From positions 21,480-85,479 of the forward strand of contig NZ_LXKA01000265.1 of the NCBI RefSeq assembly GCF_001645125.1: DNA of 64,000 nt, read 5' to 3'. The position numbers and the translations under genes were made by a program. Source of the stretch: Paraburkholderia ginsengiterrae (lineage in GTDB: Bacteria > Pseudomonadota > Gammaproteobacteria > Burkholderiales > Burkholderiaceae). Under the pieces are notes generated by a model. That model ran no database searches and was not told where the DNA came from. It was given only the letters and a program-made list of their open reading frames with translations. Positions 24,236 to 35,356 of the stretch are shown here, piece by piece; position 1 is the first letter of the stretch, and each line of letters starts with the position of its first letter.

Positions 24236-25141
24236 TCAGCGCTTCGCCATCACGGCGCCGACGCTCGCGGTCACCACCAGCAGCGTGCCCGCGATCTGCA
24301 AGCCGTTCATGGGCTGATGCAGAACGATGAAGCCAGCCAGTGCGCCGATCGCCGGCTCCACACTCATCAGGATGCCGAACGATGCGGCGGGCATGTGCCG
24401 CAACGCCACCATTTCCAGTGCATACGGCAGCAGCGGAACGAGCAGCGCGAGCCCGGCCGTTGCCGCGATCTGTCCCGCGGCGATGTGCGGGCCGCTTTGT
24501 GCCAGCCCGAACGGCGTGGCGACGAGCGCGGCGGCGAGCAGCGACACCGACAGCCCTTCCAGTCCCGCGAACAGGGTGCCGGTCTTTTTCATCAACACGA
24601 TATAGCTGCCCCAGCCGAGCGCCGCGCAGCAGGCGAGCAACACGCCGAGCGGCTCGCCGATCCAGCCGGCGCGATCGCGCGAGAGCAGCACCACGCCGGC
24701 AATCGCGAGGGCAGGCCACAGCAGCGCTCGCGCGCGGCGCGTAGCGAAGGTCGCCACTGCCAGCGGTCCGAGAAAGTCGATCGCGACGGCAAGTCCCAAC
24801 GGAATGCGCTGCAGCGCCGTGAAAAAGCACAAGGTCATACCGGCCATGGCCGCGCCGAGCGCGCCGGCGGCCAGCCAGTGCGAACGCGAGTAGGTGGACA
24901 AGCGCGGCCGCACCAGCACGGCGAGCACCACGGCGGCCCAGCACAGCCGCAGCCATGTGGTGCTGAGCGAGCCGTAGGCGTCCATGGTCGGCGCGGACAG
25001 CGCGGCGCCGAATTGCACGCTCGACATGGACAGCACGCACAGCAGCACGGCGCCGGCCGCGGTTCGGGAGGCGGGATTGGGGCTGTTTTTAACAGGGGCT
25101 GGCGCCGGATTCAGCTTGGGGGCGAGGGTGGTGTCCTGCAT
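24236..25141 (-). CDS. EamA-family (RhtA-like) inner-membrane exporter
   Basis: A 301-residue drug/metabolite transporter with about ten membrane segments in two EamA repeats. Features such as MSSVQFGAALSAPTMDAYGS, ALQRIPLGLAVAIDFLGPLA and RHMPAASFGILMSVEPAIGA are close to the RhtA threonine/homoserine exporter subgroup. It likely exports amino acids or related compounds. It is divergent from a LysR regulator, and the 111-base gap between them contains repeated ATAAG/CTTAT half-sites, so the regulator probably controls it. The first 30 residues are a Pro-rich cytoplasmic tail. Confidence 0.85.
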   Translation of the reverse strand: MQDTTLAPKLNPAPAPVKNSPNPASRTAAGAVLLCVLSMSSVQFGAALSAPTMDAYGSLSTTWLRLCWAAVVLAVLVRPRLSTYSRSHWLAAGALGAAMAGMTLCFFTALQRIPLGLAVAIDFLGPLAVATFATRRARALLWPALAIAGVVLLSRDRAGWIGEPLGVLLACCAALGWGSYIVLMKKTGTLFAGLEGLSVSLLAAALVATPFGLAQSGPHIAAGQIAATAGLALLVPLLPYALEMVALRHMPAASFGILMSVEPAIGALAGFIVLHQPMNGLQIAGTLLVVTASVGAVMAKR

Positions 25142-25187
25142 GGTCGTCTGGCCGCGGTTCGATCTGGATTGGATGATTGGGTGAAGC

Positions 25188-25233
25188 TATCTTATCCGCA
25201 CCGGCGGTATTAAGATAAGTTGATATTTCTTAT
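25188..25233. promoter_or_regulatory. Likely LysR operator between exporter and regulator
   Basis: Nested inverted repeats occur here: TATCTTA (25188-25194) with TAAGATA (25211-25217), and ATAAG (25215-25219) with CTTAT (25229-25233). The spacing resembles the multi-site operators of LysR regulators in divergent promoters. Binding is inferred from position and symmetry. Confidence 0.55.
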
Positions 25234-25252
25234 GCCGGTTTAAAGAAACTTG

Positions 25253-26158
25253 ATGACCCGAGATCTCGACAGCAGCCTCTTGCGCGCCTTCGTCACCGTG
25301 GCGGAAACCGGTGCGGTGGGCGTGGCGGCGGCCCGCCTCGCGCGCACCCAGGCTGCGGTGAGCATGCAATTGCGCCGCCTCGAGGAAGACCTTGGGCAGC
25401 GCTTGCTCGATCGCTCGCCGCGTGGCGTGCAGTTGACCGAAGCGGGCCATCTGCTGCTGCCCTATGCGCATGCGATTCTCGGCGCGGGCGCCGACGCGCG
25501 CCGCGCGCTGAGCGCCGGGCAGGTGTCCGGCACGGTGCGGCTCGGCATGCTGGAGGACATCGCGGTCGGCCGCCTGCCGCGCGCCTTGCGGCGCTTTTCG
25601 ATTGCGTATCCGCAAGTGGCGCTGGAGATCGTCGTCGATACCAGCGTGGCGTTGTCGAACCGGCTCGCGGACGGCAGCCTCGACGTGGTGGTCGGCGATC
25701 CCGCGCTGGTCGATTCGGCGCCGCTCCTGACGTGGACTCAGCCGCTCTTCTGGGTCGGCGCGCGCGGGTTCGGCCGCGACGCGCAGGCGCCCCTGCCGGT
25801 GGTGGCGTTCGGCGGCGCATGCCTGTGGCAGCAGCAGGTGCTGACGGCGTTGCGCCGCGCCGGCATTGCCTGGCGCATCGTCTGCACCAGCACGAGTTTG
25901 CCGGCCGTGCAGTCGGCGGTGGAGGCGGGTCTTGGCGTGTCGGTGCTGCTCGACGGCAACATTCGCCCGGAGTCGATGCGCGTGCTCGGTCAGGCCGACG
26001 GTTTGCCCGACGCGCCCACGGCCGATTTCGGGCTCTTCATGCGGCCGGTGGCAGGCAGCCAGGCGGCGGCCGTGCACACCTTGCAGACGTTTCTCTGCGA
26101 GGAGTTGCATCTTGGCAGGTGTGAAAGCGATACGCCGTCTGTGGCGGCCCTTGGATGA
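25253..26158 (+). CDS. LysR-family transcriptional regulator (divergent to EamA exporter)
   Basis: A 301-residue LysR protein. The N-terminal winged helix (about residues 4-62) reads LDSSLLRAFVTVAETGAVGV then AARLARTQAAVSMQLRRLEE, DLGQRLLDRSPRGVQLTEAG. The C-terminal two-lobed effector domain follows. ATG 25253 is used; the TTG just before it adds one residue. It is transcribed away from the exporter, the classic arrangement of a LysR regulator and its target, and the inducing ligand is probably the exported compound. Confidence 0.87.
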   Translation: MTRDLDSSLLRAFVTVAETGAVGVAAARLARTQAAVSMQLRRLEEDLGQRLLDRSPRGVQLTEAGHLLLPYAHAILGAGADARRALSAGQVSGTVRLGMLEDIAVGRLPRALRRFSIAYPQVALEIVVDTSVALSNRLADGSLDVVVGDPALVDSAPLLTWTQPLFWVGARGFGRDAQAPLPVVAFGGACLWQQQVLTALRRAGIAWRIVCTSTSLPAVQSAVEAGLGVSVLLDGNIRPESMRVLGQADGLPDAPTADFGLFMRPVAGSQAAAVHTLQTFLCEELHLGRCESDTPSVAALG

Positions 26159-26249
26159 AGCGCGGGCTGCGATCCTCTGTGAGTTTTTACGACATTTTTT
26201 CTTGAGACGCACCCGCGCCAAATCTACACTTTGGGCATCTTGATACCAC

Positions 26250-26277
26250 GAAGTCCCCAAGGGATTTCCTTCGAGGC
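26250..26277 (+). repeat. Variant copy of the GGGGACTTCC motif
   Basis: The segment just before the GNAT start contains GAAGTCCCC followed by AAGGGATTTCCTTCGAGG, a diverged relative of the motif at 998-1038 and 55581-55599. Its end overlaps the ribosome-site region of the next gene. Confidence 0.4.
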
Positions 26278-26916
26278 GTGCTCAACGTGAAACGACGTGC
26301 AACGACACAACTACCCGCTCGTATCGACTATGTATGCCACGGCCTCGGCCGTGTCGAATTGCGCCGCTTCGATCCGGCGCGCGATTCGTATGTCGCGTTG
26401 ACGGCGTTGTTGCATCGGGCATTCTCGCCGCTCGGCGCAATGGACCTCAATTGCACGTGTGTGGATCAAACGGTCGAGACGACACGCTTGCGGGCCGCGC
26501 GCGGCGATTGCTACGTGGTGGCGTGTGATGGCCGCATCGTCGGCACGATGACGCTCAACGCGCCGGACCGTGAATCGGCTTGCGAGCTGTACCGTCGCGA
26601 CGATATCGCCACCTTGCGGCAATTCGCGGTCGAGCCCGTATGGCAGGCGCGCGGCATCGGCACGTTGCTGATCGCATTCGCCGACCACTGGGCCGCGACG
26701 CGCGGCTACGCGGAGCTTGCGCTCGATACGCCGCAACCCGCCACGCACCTGATCGCGTTTTATCGCGGACAGGGGTTCCGTATCGTCGATTTCATGCGCT
26801 TCGACGGCAAGCGCTACGACAGCGCGATCCTGAGCAAGCTGCCTACGGCGACGCGCACGCTCGCCAACTGGTCGCGTCGATTGAGTGTGCGCGCACCGAT
26901 TGCACGGGCGGCGTAA
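26278..26916 (+). CDS. GNAT-family N-acetyltransferase
   Basis: A 212-residue acetyltransferase. The fold is visible in the order YVVACDGRIVGTMTLNAPD, LRQFAVEPVWQARGIGTLLI (acetyl-CoA loop with QARGIG) and HLIAFYRGQGFRIVDFMRFD. Substrate is unknown. GTG 26278 overlaps a repeat-like motif; GTG 26287 has better spacing to the GAGG site and may be the real start. It is a single gene between two LysR regulators and is not clearly linked to either. Confidence 0.82.
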   Translation: MLNVKRRATTQLPARIDYVCHGLGRVELRRFDPARDSYVALTALLHRAFSPLGAMDLNCTCVDQTVETTRLRAARGDCYVVACDGRIVGTMTLNAPDRESACELYRRDDIATLRQFAVEPVWQARGIGTLLIAFADHWAATRGYAELALDTPQPATHLIAFYRGQGFRIVDFMRFDGKRYDSAILSKLPTATRTLANWSRRLSVRAPIARAA

Positions 26917-27099
26917 CAAGCAACGACGGGCCTCGAAGGAGGGCCGACGTGCGCTACGCAGGAAATCATGCAAGGCCGTTCGCCACTCGGTGGCGTGCGG
27001 CAATCAGGGGCTGCGCATCGCTACCAAGGGGTGCCCCTGATCGGCCACTGGGGCGTGTGCTGCTACCATCGCGGCTTGTCGATCTTCGCCTCCTTCGCC
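26917..27099 (+). promoter_or_regulatory. Upstream region of the pathway LysR gene with an inverted repeat
   Basis: ATCAGGGG (27003-27010) and CCCCTGAT (27034-27041) form a perfect 8-bp inverted repeat about 60-95 bases before the LysR start. It could be an operator for autoregulation or a hairpin in the leader. No other gene is seen in this gap. Confidence 0.4.
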
Positions 27100-28077
27100 A
27101 TGCAAGCCAATCCGCTCAGCGAGATTTCGCTCATCCGCAAGCTGAAGCTCAATCAGCTGATGATCTTCGAACGCGTGCTGGAAACGCGCTCGGTCGTGCG
27201 CGCGGCCAATGAAATGCGGCTGACCCAGCCGGCCGTCACCAAGGTCATTCACGAACTCGAATCCTGTTTCGACGGCGCGTTGTTCGCCCGCTCGAATCGC
27301 GGCGTCGTGCCCACGGATCTAGGGCTGCTGCTCGGCCGCCGCGTCAAGTCGCTGATGGCGGAGCTGCGCTATATGACCGACGAGCTCAACGATTTCCGGC
27401 TCGGCACCAGCGGGCACGTGATCGTCGGCACGCTCATCTCGGCATCGGCGCGGCTGTTGCCCGAGGCGATCGGCATGCTGAAGGCGCGCACGCCGAACGT
27501 GCTGGTGACGGTGCGCGAGGGCACGACCGCCCATCTCTTTCCGGCGCTGGCCACCGGCGACCTCGATATCGTCGTCGGGCGCCTGCCCGAGCGCGAACTG
27601 CCGATTGCCAGCGCATTTCCGCTGACCCACGAGGCGCTCTTCGACGAATCGATGTGCGTGGTGGTCGGCAAAGGCTATGGGCCGGCGCCCGCGGGTGTGA
27701 CGCATCTGTCGGAGCTGGTGGGCTCGCCCTGGATCCTGCCCACGCCCGATTCGCCCGCGCGGCTCTCGGCGGAACACCTGTTTCGCGCGGCGGGATTGCC
27801 GTTGCCGACGGACATCGTGGAGTCGCTCTCGCTGCTCACGAACATCGGCCTGCTGCTCGATACGCCGCGCATTGCGCTAATGCCGCGCGTCGCCGCCCGG
27901 CAGTTCGAGGAAGCGGGCCTGCTGCGGATTCTGGACTTGCCCGAGAGCGGGGCGTTCGGCACGGTCGGCTTTTCCGTGCGCTCGCATAAGGAGCAGAGCG
28001 CGGCGTGCCAGGCGTTTGTCGAGTGCCTGCGCGAGGCGGTCAAGGTGGCCGCGCCCGGGCACGACGTCCCCGCGTAA
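27100..28077 (+). CDS. LysR-family regulator of the 3-hydroxyanthranilate cluster
   Basis: A 325-residue LysR protein, with the DNA-binding part at about residues 10-72 (LKLNQLMIFERVLETRSVVR then AANEMRLTQPAVTKVIHELE). The effector domain begins near GTSGHVIVGTLISASARLLP. Its sequence style is that of the GbpR/PcaQ group, which regulates sugar and aromatic catabolism. ATG 27100 starts at the normal distance from the helix-turn-helix; an in-frame extension to 26968 is not family-like. It is oriented with, and 109 bases upstream of, the catabolic genes, so it is the best candidate for their regulator, probably sensing a pathway intermediate. Confidence 0.88.
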   Translation: MQANPLSEISLIRKLKLNQLMIFERVLETRSVVRAANEMRLTQPAVTKVIHELESCFDGALFARSNRGVVPTDLGLLLGRRVKSLMAELRYMTDELNDFRLGTSGHVIVGTLISASARLLPEAIGMLKARTPNVLVTVREGTTAHLFPALATGDLDIVVGRLPERELPIASAFPLTHEALFDESMCVVVGKGYGPAPAGVTHLSELVGSPWILPTPDSPARLSAEHLFRAAGLPLPTDIVESLSLLTNIGLLLDTPRIALMPRVAARQFEEAGLLRILDLPESGAFGTVGFSVRSHKEQSAACQAFVECLREAVKVAAPGHDVPA

Positions 28078-28186
28078 AGGATTCTGGTATTCCCCTTTAG
28101 CATATCCAACGCTCAATCTTTGATTACCGCCGTGCGAAGTCCCGATCGTAGACTCCTTCCAACACTTCAATTGGGCAGGAGATATC

Positions 28187-29677
28187 GTGACTTCCACCGT
28201 GGCCGCGACACAGCGCGCTCAACCGTTACTTCGCCATTACGTCAACGGCGAATTCGTCGCAACGGCGACCACCTTCCCCAATCTCAGCCCGGTTGACGGC
28301 AGCGTTCTCGCGCAGGTTTGCGAGGCCGACGCCGCCACGGTCGACGCCGCCGTGCGTGCCGCCGCCGCCGCGCAGCGCGCCGGCTGGCGCAACACCACGC
28401 CGGCGCAGCGCGCGGACTGGCTGCACAAGATCGCCGACGGCATCGAAGCGCGTTTCGACGAGTTCGTCGCCGCGGAAGTGGCCGACACCGGACGCCCGCT
28501 CGAGCAGGCCCGCACGCTCGATATCGCGCGTGGCATTGCGAACTTCCGCACCTTTGGCGATCTGATCCGCACCGCGAACAGCGAGTTCTTCGAAACACAC
28601 GCGGCCGACGGCAGTGAGCTGATCAACTACGTGACGCGCAAACCGCTCGGCGTGATCGGCATCATCTCGCCGTGGAATCTGCCGCTGCTGCTGTTCACCT
28701 GGAAAGTCGCCCCGGCACTCGCCATGGGCAATTGCGTGGTCGCCAAGCCTTCGGAAGAAACACCGGGCTCGGCCACGCTGCTTGCCGAAGTGATGCATGA
28801 CATCGGCCTGCCGCCAGGCGTGTTCAATCTGATCCACGGTCACGGCCCGAACGCGGCGGGCGAGTTCCTCACGCGGCATCCGGACATTAGCGCGATTACG
28901 TTTACAGGCGAGTCGCGCACCGGCAGCACGATCATGAAGACCGTTGCCGACGGCGTGAAGGAAATCTCGTTCGAACTCGGCGGCAAGAATGCCGCGGTCG
29001 TATTCGCCGATGCGGACTTCGACGCCGCGGTGGCCGGCGTATTGAAGTCGAGCTTCACGAATGCCGGACAGGTGTGTCTGTGCAGCGAACGCGTGTACGT
29101 CGAGCGGCCGATCTTCGAGCGCTTCGTGGCCGCGCTGAAGGACAAGACCGAAGCGCTGCAAGTCGGTGCGCCGCATGATCCCGCCACCACGATGGGCCCG
29201 CTGATCTCGCGCGGGCATCGCGAGAAGGTGCTGTCGTATTTCCGGCTCGCGGTCGACGAGGGCGCCACGGTCGTGACGGGCGGGCGCGTCCCGCAGTTCG
29301 GCGACGAGCGCGATCAGGGCGCGTTTGTCATGCCGACCATCTGGACCGGTCTTGCCGACAGCGCGCGCTGCGTAAAGGAAGAAATCTTCGGACCTGTCTG
29401 CCATATCGCACCGTTCGACAGCGAAGACGAAGTGATCGGGCGGGTGAACGACAGCGCCTACGGCCTCGCCGCCAGCATCTGGACGACGCAGCTGGCGCGC
29501 GGGCATCGCGTCGCGCGTCAGATCGAAACGGGCATCGTGTGGGTCAATGCGTGGTTTGTGCGCGATCTGCGCACGCCGTTCGGCGGCGCCAAGCTGTCAG
29601 GTATCGGCCGGGAAGGCGGGCGTCACTCGCTCGATTTCTATTCGGAGCTGACCAACGTTTGCGTGAGGATCGCATGA
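28187..29677 (+). CDS. nbaE: 2-aminomuconate 6-semialdehyde dehydrogenase
   Basis: NAD-dependent aldehyde dehydrogenase that oxidises 2-aminomuconate semialdehyde to 2-aminomuconate, the step after decarboxylation of the ring-cleavage product. The 496-residue protein has Asn164 in SPWNLPLL, the general-base Glu263 in SFELGGKN and the nucleophile Cys297 in [10 protein letters not shown]. The length is normal for the family. It also resembles 2-hydroxymuconic semialdehyde dehydrogenases; the neighbours (3-hydroxyanthranilate dioxygenase and aminomuconate deaminase) decide the assignment. GTG 28187 follows an AGGAGA site. The stop overlaps the next start (ATGA). Confidence 0.88.
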   Translation: MTSTVAATQRAQPLLRHYVNGEFVATATTFPNLSPVDGSVLAQVCEADAATVDAAVRAAAAAQRAGWRNTTPAQRADWLHKIADGIEARFDEFVAAEVADTGRPLEQARTLDIARGIANFRTFGDLIRTANSEFFETHAADGSELINYVTRKPLGVIGIISPWNLPLLLFTWKVAPALAMGNCVVAKPSEETPGSATLLAEVMHDIGLPPGVFNLIHGHGPNAAGEFLTRHPDISAITFTGESRTGSTIMKTVADGVKEISFELGGKNAAVVFADADFDAAVAGVLKSSFTNAGQVCLCSERVYVERPIFERFVAALKDKTEALQVGAPHDPATTMGPLISRGHREKVLSYFRLAVDEGATVVTGGRVPQFGDERDQGAFVMPTIWTGLADSARCVKEEIFGPVCHIAPFDSEDEVIGRVNDSAYGLAASIWTTQLARGHRVARQIETGIVWVNAWFVRDLRTPFGGAKLSGIGREGGRHSLDFYSELTNVCVRIA

Positions 29678-30495
29678 GCGGAATCGATCTGAATGCCGCG
29701 CGCGACATTGCCGACGCGCTGTGGCAGGCGCAACGCGATGGCGCGCCGATCGCACCGGTTCGCACCGCGATCGCGGAACTCGGCGGTGACGCGCTCGAAG
29801 CCGCTTACGCGGTGCAGCGCCTGAACACCGAGCGTCACCTGGCCGCGGGCCGCCGGCTGGTGGGCCGCAAGATCGGCCTGACCTCGAAAGCCGTGCAGAC
29901 GCAGCTCGGCGTCGATCAACCGGACTTCGGCATGCTGTTCGACGACATGTCGATCGCCGACGGCGAGGAGATCGCCCTGTCGCGTACGCAGCAACCCAAG
30001 GTAGAAGCGGAAATCGCGCTGGTGCTCGCACACGATCTGCCGCATGAGCGCCACACGATCGCCGATCTGATCGGCGCGACCGCATATGCGCTGCCGGCGA
30101 TTGAAATTGTCGGCAGCCGGATTGCCAACTGGGATATCCGCCTGAGCGACACGGTGGCCGACAACGCATCCAGCGGTCTGTTCGTGCTTGGCAACCGGCC
30201 CGTCAAGCTCGACGGGTTCGACGTCATCCAATGCGGCATGGTGATGGAGCGGCGCGGCGAGCAGGTGAGCGTGGGGGTCGGCGCGGCCTGCCTCGGCAAT
30301 CCGCTGTACGCGGCGCTCTGGCTCGCCAACACGATGACGCGCGTCGGCGCGCCACTGAAGGCCGGCGACATCGTGCTGACCGGCGCGCTCGGGCCCATGG
30401 CCGCCGTGCAGGCCGGCGACGTCTTCACCGCCCATATCGAAGGACTCGGCTCCGTGAGCGCGAGTTTTGCCCACCAATCCGAATCCACGTCGTGA
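29674..30495 (+). CDS. nbaH: 2-oxopent-4-enoate hydratase
   Basis: Adds water to 2-oxopent-4-enoate to give 4-hydroxy-2-oxovalerate. The 273-residue protein belongs to the MhpD/XylJ hydratase family: [56 protein letters not shown] and [13 protein letters not shown] are typical, including the Glu pair of the metal site. It is related to the decarboxylase at 32514 but has the [10 protein letters not shown] form found in hydratases. ATG 29674 overlaps the dehydrogenase stop, and the longer frame from 29539 is read-through of that gene. Confidence 0.87.
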   Translation: MSGIDLNAARDIADALWQAQRDGAPIAPVRTAIAELGGDALEAAYAVQRLNTERHLAAGRRLVGRKIGLTSKAVQTQLGVDQPDFGMLFDDMSIADGEEIALSRTQQPKVEAEIALVLAHDLPHERHTIADLIGATAYALPAIEIVGSRIANWDIRLSDTVADNASSGLFVLGNRPVKLDGFDVIQCGMVMERRGEQVSVGVGAACLGNPLYAALWLANTMTRVGAPLKAGDIVLTGALGPMAAVQAGDVFTAHIEGLGSVSASFAHQSESTS

Positions 30496-30506
30496 CCGGG
30501 AGCGTC

Positions 30507-31451
30507 ATGCAAGATCAACAAGACAAGCAGGCCGTCGCCATTATCGGCTCTGGCAACATCGGCACCGATCTGATGATCAAGGTGCTGCGCCACGGCAAGC
30601 ACCTGGAAATGGGCGCGATGGTTGGCATCGACCCAGCCTCCGACGGGCTCGCACGCGCCGAAAGGCTCGGCGTGCCGACAACGGCGCAAGGCATCGAAGG
30701 ACTCGTCAGGATGCCGAACTTCGGCTCGATCCGCATCGCGTTCGATGCGACGTCGGCCGGTGCGCATCATCGGCATGCGGCGGTGCTGCGGGAACACGGC
30801 ATTACCGTGATCGACTTGACGCCGGCCGCTATCGGGCCGTTCGTCGTGCCGGTCGTGAATCTGTTCGCGCATCTCGATGCACCGAACCTGAATATGGTGA
30901 CCTGCGGCGGCCAGGCGACGATTCCGATCGTGCATGCGGTGTCGCGCGTGGCGCCGGTGCGTTACGCGGAAATCGTTGCGTCGATCGCCAGCCGTTCGGC
31001 GGGTCCCGGCACCCGCGCCAATATCGACGAGTTCACCGAGACGACCTCGAAGGCGATCGAGACCGTGGGCGGCGCGGCGCGCGGCAAGGCGATCATCGTG
31101 CTGAACCCGGCCGAGCCGCCGTTGATGATGCGCGACACCGTCTACTGCTTCACGGATGAAGATGCCGATACCGATGCCATCGAAAGCTCGATTCACGCGA
31201 TGGTCAACGCCGTGGCGAGCTACGTGCCTGGCTACCGGCTGAAGCAGGCCGTGCAGTTCGACCGCTATACCGAGGCGAGCCCGCTCGCGCTGCATGCGAA
31301 CGAGCGCCGTGCCGGCCTGAAGGTGAGCGTGTTCCTCGAAGTGGAAGGCGCCGCGCACTACCTGCCTTCGTATGCGGGGAATCTCGACATCATGACCTCG
31401 GCGGCGCTGGCCGCGGCCGAGCAGATCGCGGCGAGCCGCGTGACAGCGTGA
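30507..31451 (+). CDS. nbaJ: Acetaldehyde dehydrogenase (acylating)
   Basis: Converts acetaldehyde, CoA and NAD to acetyl-CoA; works as a complex with the aldolase encoded next, which channels acetaldehyde to it. The 314-residue protein has the Rossmann motif [14 protein letters not shown] and the catalytic Cys in [12 protein letters not shown] (about residue 132). The segments [20 protein letters not shown] and [20 protein letters not shown] are diagnostic of the DmpF/MhpF family. ATG 30507 with GGGAG upstream is chosen; GTG 30492 is a possible alternative. The gene lies 11 bases after the hydratase. Confidence 0.92.
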   Translation: MQDQQDKQAVAIIGSGNIGTDLMIKVLRHGKHLEMGAMVGIDPASDGLARAERLGVPTTAQGIEGLVRMPNFGSIRIAFDATSAGAHHRHAAVLREHGITVIDLTPAAIGPFVVPVVNLFAHLDAPNLNMVTCGGQATIPIVHAVSRVAPVRYAEIVASIASRSAGPGTRANIDEFTETTSKAIETVGGAARGKAIIVLNPAEPPLMMRDTVYCFTDEDADTDAIESSIHAMVNAVASYVPGYRLKQAVQFDRYTEASPLALHANERRAGLKVSVFLEVEGAAHYLPSYAGNLDIMTSAALAAAEQIAASRVTA

Positions 31452-31473
31452 CGAAGACGCAAGGACAAACACC

Positions 31474-32517
31474 ATGAGCGGCAGCAACAAGAAAATCTAC
31501 GTATCGGACGTGACGCTGCGCGATGGCATGCACGCGATCCGCCATCAGTACTCTTTGGCGCAAGCGGTAGCGATTGCGCGGGCACTCGACGACGCCGGGG
31601 TGGACAGCATCGAAGTCGCGCACGGCGACGGCCTTGCGGGGTCGAGCTTCAACTACGGCTTCGGCGCGCACACCGATCTCGAATGGATCGAAGCGGTCGC
31701 CGCCACGGTAAAGCGCGCGCAAGTCGCCACGCTGCTGTTGCCCGGCATCGGTACGGTTCACGATCTGCGCGCGGCATACGACGCCGGCGCGCGCGTGGTG
31801 CGGATCGCCACGCACTGCACGGAGGCCGATATCTCGAAGCAGCATATCGAGTACGCGCGTTCGCTCGGCATGGACACGGTCGGCTTCCTGATGATGTCGC
31901 ATATGACATCGCCCGATGCACTCGCCAGGCAGGCCAAGCTGATGGAAAGCTACGGCGCGCAATGCGTGTATGTGGTCGATTCGGGCGGCGCGCTGAACAT
32001 GCGCGACGTCGCCGAACGCTTCGACGCGTTCAAGGCGGTGCTCGATCCTGCGACGCAAACGGGCATGCATGCCCACCATAATCTGTCGCTGGGAGTGGCG
32101 AATTCGATTGTCGCGCTCGAACATGGCTGCGATCGTATCGACGCATCGCTGACCGGCATGGGCGCGGGTGCGGGCAACGCACCGCTCGAAGTGTTTATCG
32201 CCGCCGTGGACCGCATGAAGGCGGAACATGGCTGCGACGTGAAGAAGCTGATCGACGCTGCCGAAGACATCGTGCGCCCGTTGCAGGAACGGCCGGTGCG
32301 CGTGGATCGCGAAACGCTCGCGCTCGGTTACGCCGGCGTGTATTCGAGCTTCCTGCGGCACACGGAAGCCGCCGCTGCGAAGTATGGTTTGTCGGCGTTC
32401 GACATCATGGTCGAACTCGGCAAGCGCCGCATGGTCGGCGGCCAGGAAGACATGATCGTCGACGTGGCGCTGGATATGCTGAAAGCGCGCGAGCTGGCGC
32501 AAAAGGCGGCCGCATGA
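31474..32517 (+). CDS. nbaI: 4-hydroxy-2-oxovalerate aldolase
   Basis: Cleaves 4-hydroxy-2-oxovalerate into pyruvate and acetaldehyde. The 347-residue protein is of the DmpG/MhpE type: [20 protein letters not shown] with the catalytic Arg-Asp, the metal Asp in the same motif, and metal histidines in [16 protein letters not shown]. The C-terminal domain that docks to acetaldehyde dehydrogenase is present ([20 protein letters not shown]). Spacing to the preceding gene is 22 bases, and the stop overlaps the next start, so it is part of one operon. Confidence 0.93.
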   Translation: MSGSNKKIYVSDVTLRDGMHAIRHQYSLAQAVAIARALDDAGVDSIEVAHGDGLAGSSFNYGFGAHTDLEWIEAVAATVKRAQVATLLLPGIGTVHDLRAAYDAGARVVRIATHCTEADISKQHIEYARSLGMDTVGFLMMSHMTSPDALARQAKLMESYGAQCVYVVDSGGALNMRDVAERFDAFKAVLDPATQTGMHAHHNLSLGVANSIVALEHGCDRIDASLTGMGAGAGNAPLEVFIAAVDRMKAEHGCDVKKLIDAAEDIVRPLQERPVRVDRETLALGYAGVYSSFLRHTEAAAAKYGLSAFDIMVELGKRRMVGGQEDMIVDVALDMLKARELAQKAAA

Positions 32518-33287
32518 TCGCCCTCGACGCCATTGCTGGGCGTATCGACGACGCCGCGCGCCACGCCGAACCGATCGCACAGCTCACCACGTCCGCGCCG
32601 TTTTCGCTGGATGAGGCCTATGCGATCCAACGCGCTTCGATCGAGCGGCGCATTCATCGCGGCGAAAGCACGGTCGGCGTGAAGCTCGGTTTCACCAGCC
32701 GCGCGAAGATGATACAGATGGGCGTGGACAGCCTGATCTGGGGTTGGTTGACCGATGCCATGCTCGATGAAGACGGTGGCCGCGTTGCGCTCGATCGCTT
32801 CATTCATCCGCGCGTGGAGCCTGAAGTCTGCTTTCTGACGAGCCGCGAGATCGATCGTCCGCTGACGCTGCTCGAGGCCGCGTCCTATCTCGAAGCGGTG
32901 GCGCCCGCGATGGAGATCATCGATTCGCGCTATCGCGACTTCAAATTCACGCTTGAAGACGTGGTCGCCGACAACTGTTCGTCGGCTGGACTCGTGGTCG
33001 GGCCGTGGACGAAGCGCTTCGACGGTTTGCGCAATGCCGGGGTCACGATGCGGATCGACGGCCGGCTTGTTCAAGCCGGCTCGACCGCGGCGATTCTCGG
33101 CGACCCGCTGCGCTCGATCGTGCAGGTCTCACGCCTGATTTCGCACAGCGGCCTGGTGCTGCCGGCCGGCTCGCTGATCATGGCGGGCGCGGCGACGGCA
33201 GCGCAACCATTGCCCGTCGGCGCGCACGTGCAGTGCGTCGTCAACGGCCTCGGCAGTACTGAATTCACGACCTATCGACTCTCATGA
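32514..33287 (+). CDS. nbaG: 4-oxalocrotonate decarboxylase
   Basis: Decarboxylates 4-oxalocrotonate, formed after deamination of 2-aminomuconate, to 2-oxopent-4-enoate. The 257-residue protein matches the DmpH/XylI family: [40 protein letters not shown] and [20 protein letters not shown], followed by [14 protein letters not shown]. It is a paralogue of the hydratase at 29674, as in other meta-cleavage clusters. The start overlaps the aldolase stop and its own stop overlaps the deaminase start (ATGA), showing tight coupling. Confidence 0.9.
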   Translation: MIALDAIAGRIDDAARHAEPIAQLTTSAPFSLDEAYAIQRASIERRIHRGESTVGVKLGFTSRAKMIQMGVDSLIWGWLTDAMLDEDGGRVALDRFIHPRVEPEVCFLTSREIDRPLTLLEAASYLEAVAPAMEIIDSRYRDFKFTLEDVVADNCSSAGLVVGPWTKRFDGLRNAGVTMRIDGRLVQAGSTAAILGDPLRSIVQVSRLISHSGLVLPAGSLIMAGAATAAQPLPVGAHVQCVVNGLGSTEFTTYRLS

Positions 33288-33715
33288 CTACCGATTCGAC
33301 CATTCAGGGGCGCATCGTGCCCGGCAAAGCCAAACCGCGCGGCCGTTTTCCGCATGTGACGCGGGCAGGCGACTTTCTGTTCGTCTCCGGGACGAGCTCG
33401 CGCCGTCCCGACAATACGATTGCGGGCGCCTCGGCGGACGAACTTGGCACCGTGCAGCTCGACATTCGTGAGCAGACGCGCGTGGTCATCGAGAACATTC
33501 GCGATATTCTTCAGAGTGAAGGGGCGGATCTGTCCAACCTCGTCGAGATCTCGTCGTTCCTCGTCAACATGAACGACTTCGGCGGCTACAACGCCGTGTA
33601 TGGCGAGTATTTCGATGAAAGCGGGCCGACGCGCACGACCGTCGCCGTGCATCAATTGCCGCATCCGCATCTGCTGATCGAGATGAAGGCGATTGCATAC
33701 GCGCCCAGACAATAG
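33284..33715 (+). CDS. nbaF: 2-aminomuconate deaminase (RidA family)
   Basis: A 143-residue RidA/YjgF-type protein. It carries [40 protein letters not shown] and a C-terminal [20 protein letters not shown]. The usual RidA Arg before VAV is replaced by Thr-Thr (TRTTVAV), as expected for specialised deaminases. In this cluster it is best read as 2-aminomuconate deaminase (NbaF/AmnD type), releasing ammonia and giving 4-oxalocrotonate. A generic enamine deaminase would be the alternative without this context. Confidence 0.85.
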   Translation: MTTDSTIQGRIVPGKAKPRGRFPHVTRAGDFLFVSGTSSRRPDNTIAGASADELGTVQLDIREQTRVVIENIRDILQSEGADLSNLVEISSFLVNMNDFGGYNAVYGEYFDESGPTRTTVAVHQLPHPHLLIEMKAIAYAPRQ

Positions 33716-33723
33716 ACACGTAA

Positions 33724-34269
<546 letters not shown>

Positions 34270-34284
34270 ACCAACAGAATCTGT

Positions 34285-35307
34285 ATGACACTTCGAATCG
34301 ACATGCATTCCCACTTCTTTCCGCGCATCACGCGGGAAGAAGCCGCGCGCCTCGACGCGGACCACGCGCCCTGGCTGAAGATCGACGCGGACGGCGTACA
34401 CGGCATGATCATGACCGGCGACAAGAGCTTCCGGCCGGTGTATCGCGCGCTGTGGGATCCGGCGGCACGCATTGCCGAGATGGACGCGCTCGGCGTCGAC
34501 ATTCAACTGATGTGCGCGACACCCGTGATGTTCGGCTATCGCCATGATGCCGCAACCACGCACGATTGGGCCGCGCGCATGAACGACCAGGCGCTCGAAC
34601 TCTGCGCCTATGCGCCGCAGCGCCTGATGGCGCTCGCTCAGGTGCCGCTGCAGGACGTCGAGCTGGCGTGCCGCGAGGCGACGCGCGCGCATCGCGCCGG
34701 CCATCGCGGCGTGCAGATCGGCAACCACCTGGGCCCGCGCGATCTCGACGATGAACACCTCGTGACTTTCCTCACGCACTGCGCGAACGAAGGGATTCCG
34801 GTGCTCGTGCACCCGTGGGACATGATGACCGACGGCCGCATGAAGAAATGGATGCTGCCGTGGCTCGTGGCGATGCCCGCGGAAACGCAGTTGAGCATGG
34901 TGTCGCTGATACTGTCCGGCGCATTCGAGCGGATTCCGAAGTCGCTCAAGCTGTGTTTTGCGCACGGCGGCGGCAGTTTTGCGTTCCTGCTCGGCCGCGT
35001 GCAGAACGCGTGGGAGCAGCGCGACATCGTGCGCGAGGACTGCCCGAATCCGCCGGTGTCGTATCTCGAGCGCTTTCACGTGGACAGCGCGGTGTTCGAC
35101 CAGGGCGCATTGCGGTTACTCGTCGAAACGATGGGCGAGGACCATGTGCTGCTCGGCTCCGACTATCCGTTCCCGCTTGGCGAACTGAAGATCGGCGATC
35201 TCGTTGCGCATCATCCGCAATTGAGCGACACGGCCAAAGTGAAGATTCTCGGCGCCAATGCGCAACGGTTCTTCGATTTGCCGATGAACGTCGCACGCGC
35301 GGCTTAA
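34285..35307 (+). CDS. nbaD: 2-amino-3-carboxymuconate 6-semialdehyde decarboxylase
   Basis: ACMSD removes the carboxyl group from the ring-cleavage product and so steers flux away from quinolinate. The 340-residue amidohydrolase-fold protein has metal ligands His8 and His10 ([10 protein letters not shown]), His176 (VLVHPWDMM) and Asp293 ([10 protein letters not shown]), plus the catalytic His227 (CFAHGGGSF). Each is one less than in the Pseudomonas enzyme numbering. The segment [16 protein letters not shown] is diagnostic. It starts 15 bases after the dioxygenase. Confidence 0.95.
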   Translation: MTLRIDMHSHFFPRITREEAARLDADHAPWLKIDADGVHGMIMTGDKSFRPVYRALWDPAARIAEMDALGVDIQLMCATPVMFGYRHDAATTHDWAARMNDQALELCAYAPQRLMALAQVPLQDVELACREATRAHRAGHRGVQIGNHLGPRDLDDEHLVTFLTHCANEGIPVLVHPWDMMTDGRMKKWMLPWLVAMPAETQLSMVSLILSGAFERIPKSLKLCFAHGGGSFAFLLGRVQNAWEQRDIVREDCPNPPVSYLERFHVDSAVFDQGALRLLVETMGEDHVLLGSDYPFPLGELKIGDLVAHHPQLSDTAKVKILGANAQRFFDLPMNVARAA

Positions 35308-35356
35308 ACCGGCTCGGACAACGCGCGTCACGTGTCATTGCCGCGTGCCGCTTTTT

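Noticed and set aside
23337-25040. A 567-codon - strand open frame spanning the epimerase and the exporter
   Set aside because: It crosses two well-supported genes in other frames and matches neither family.
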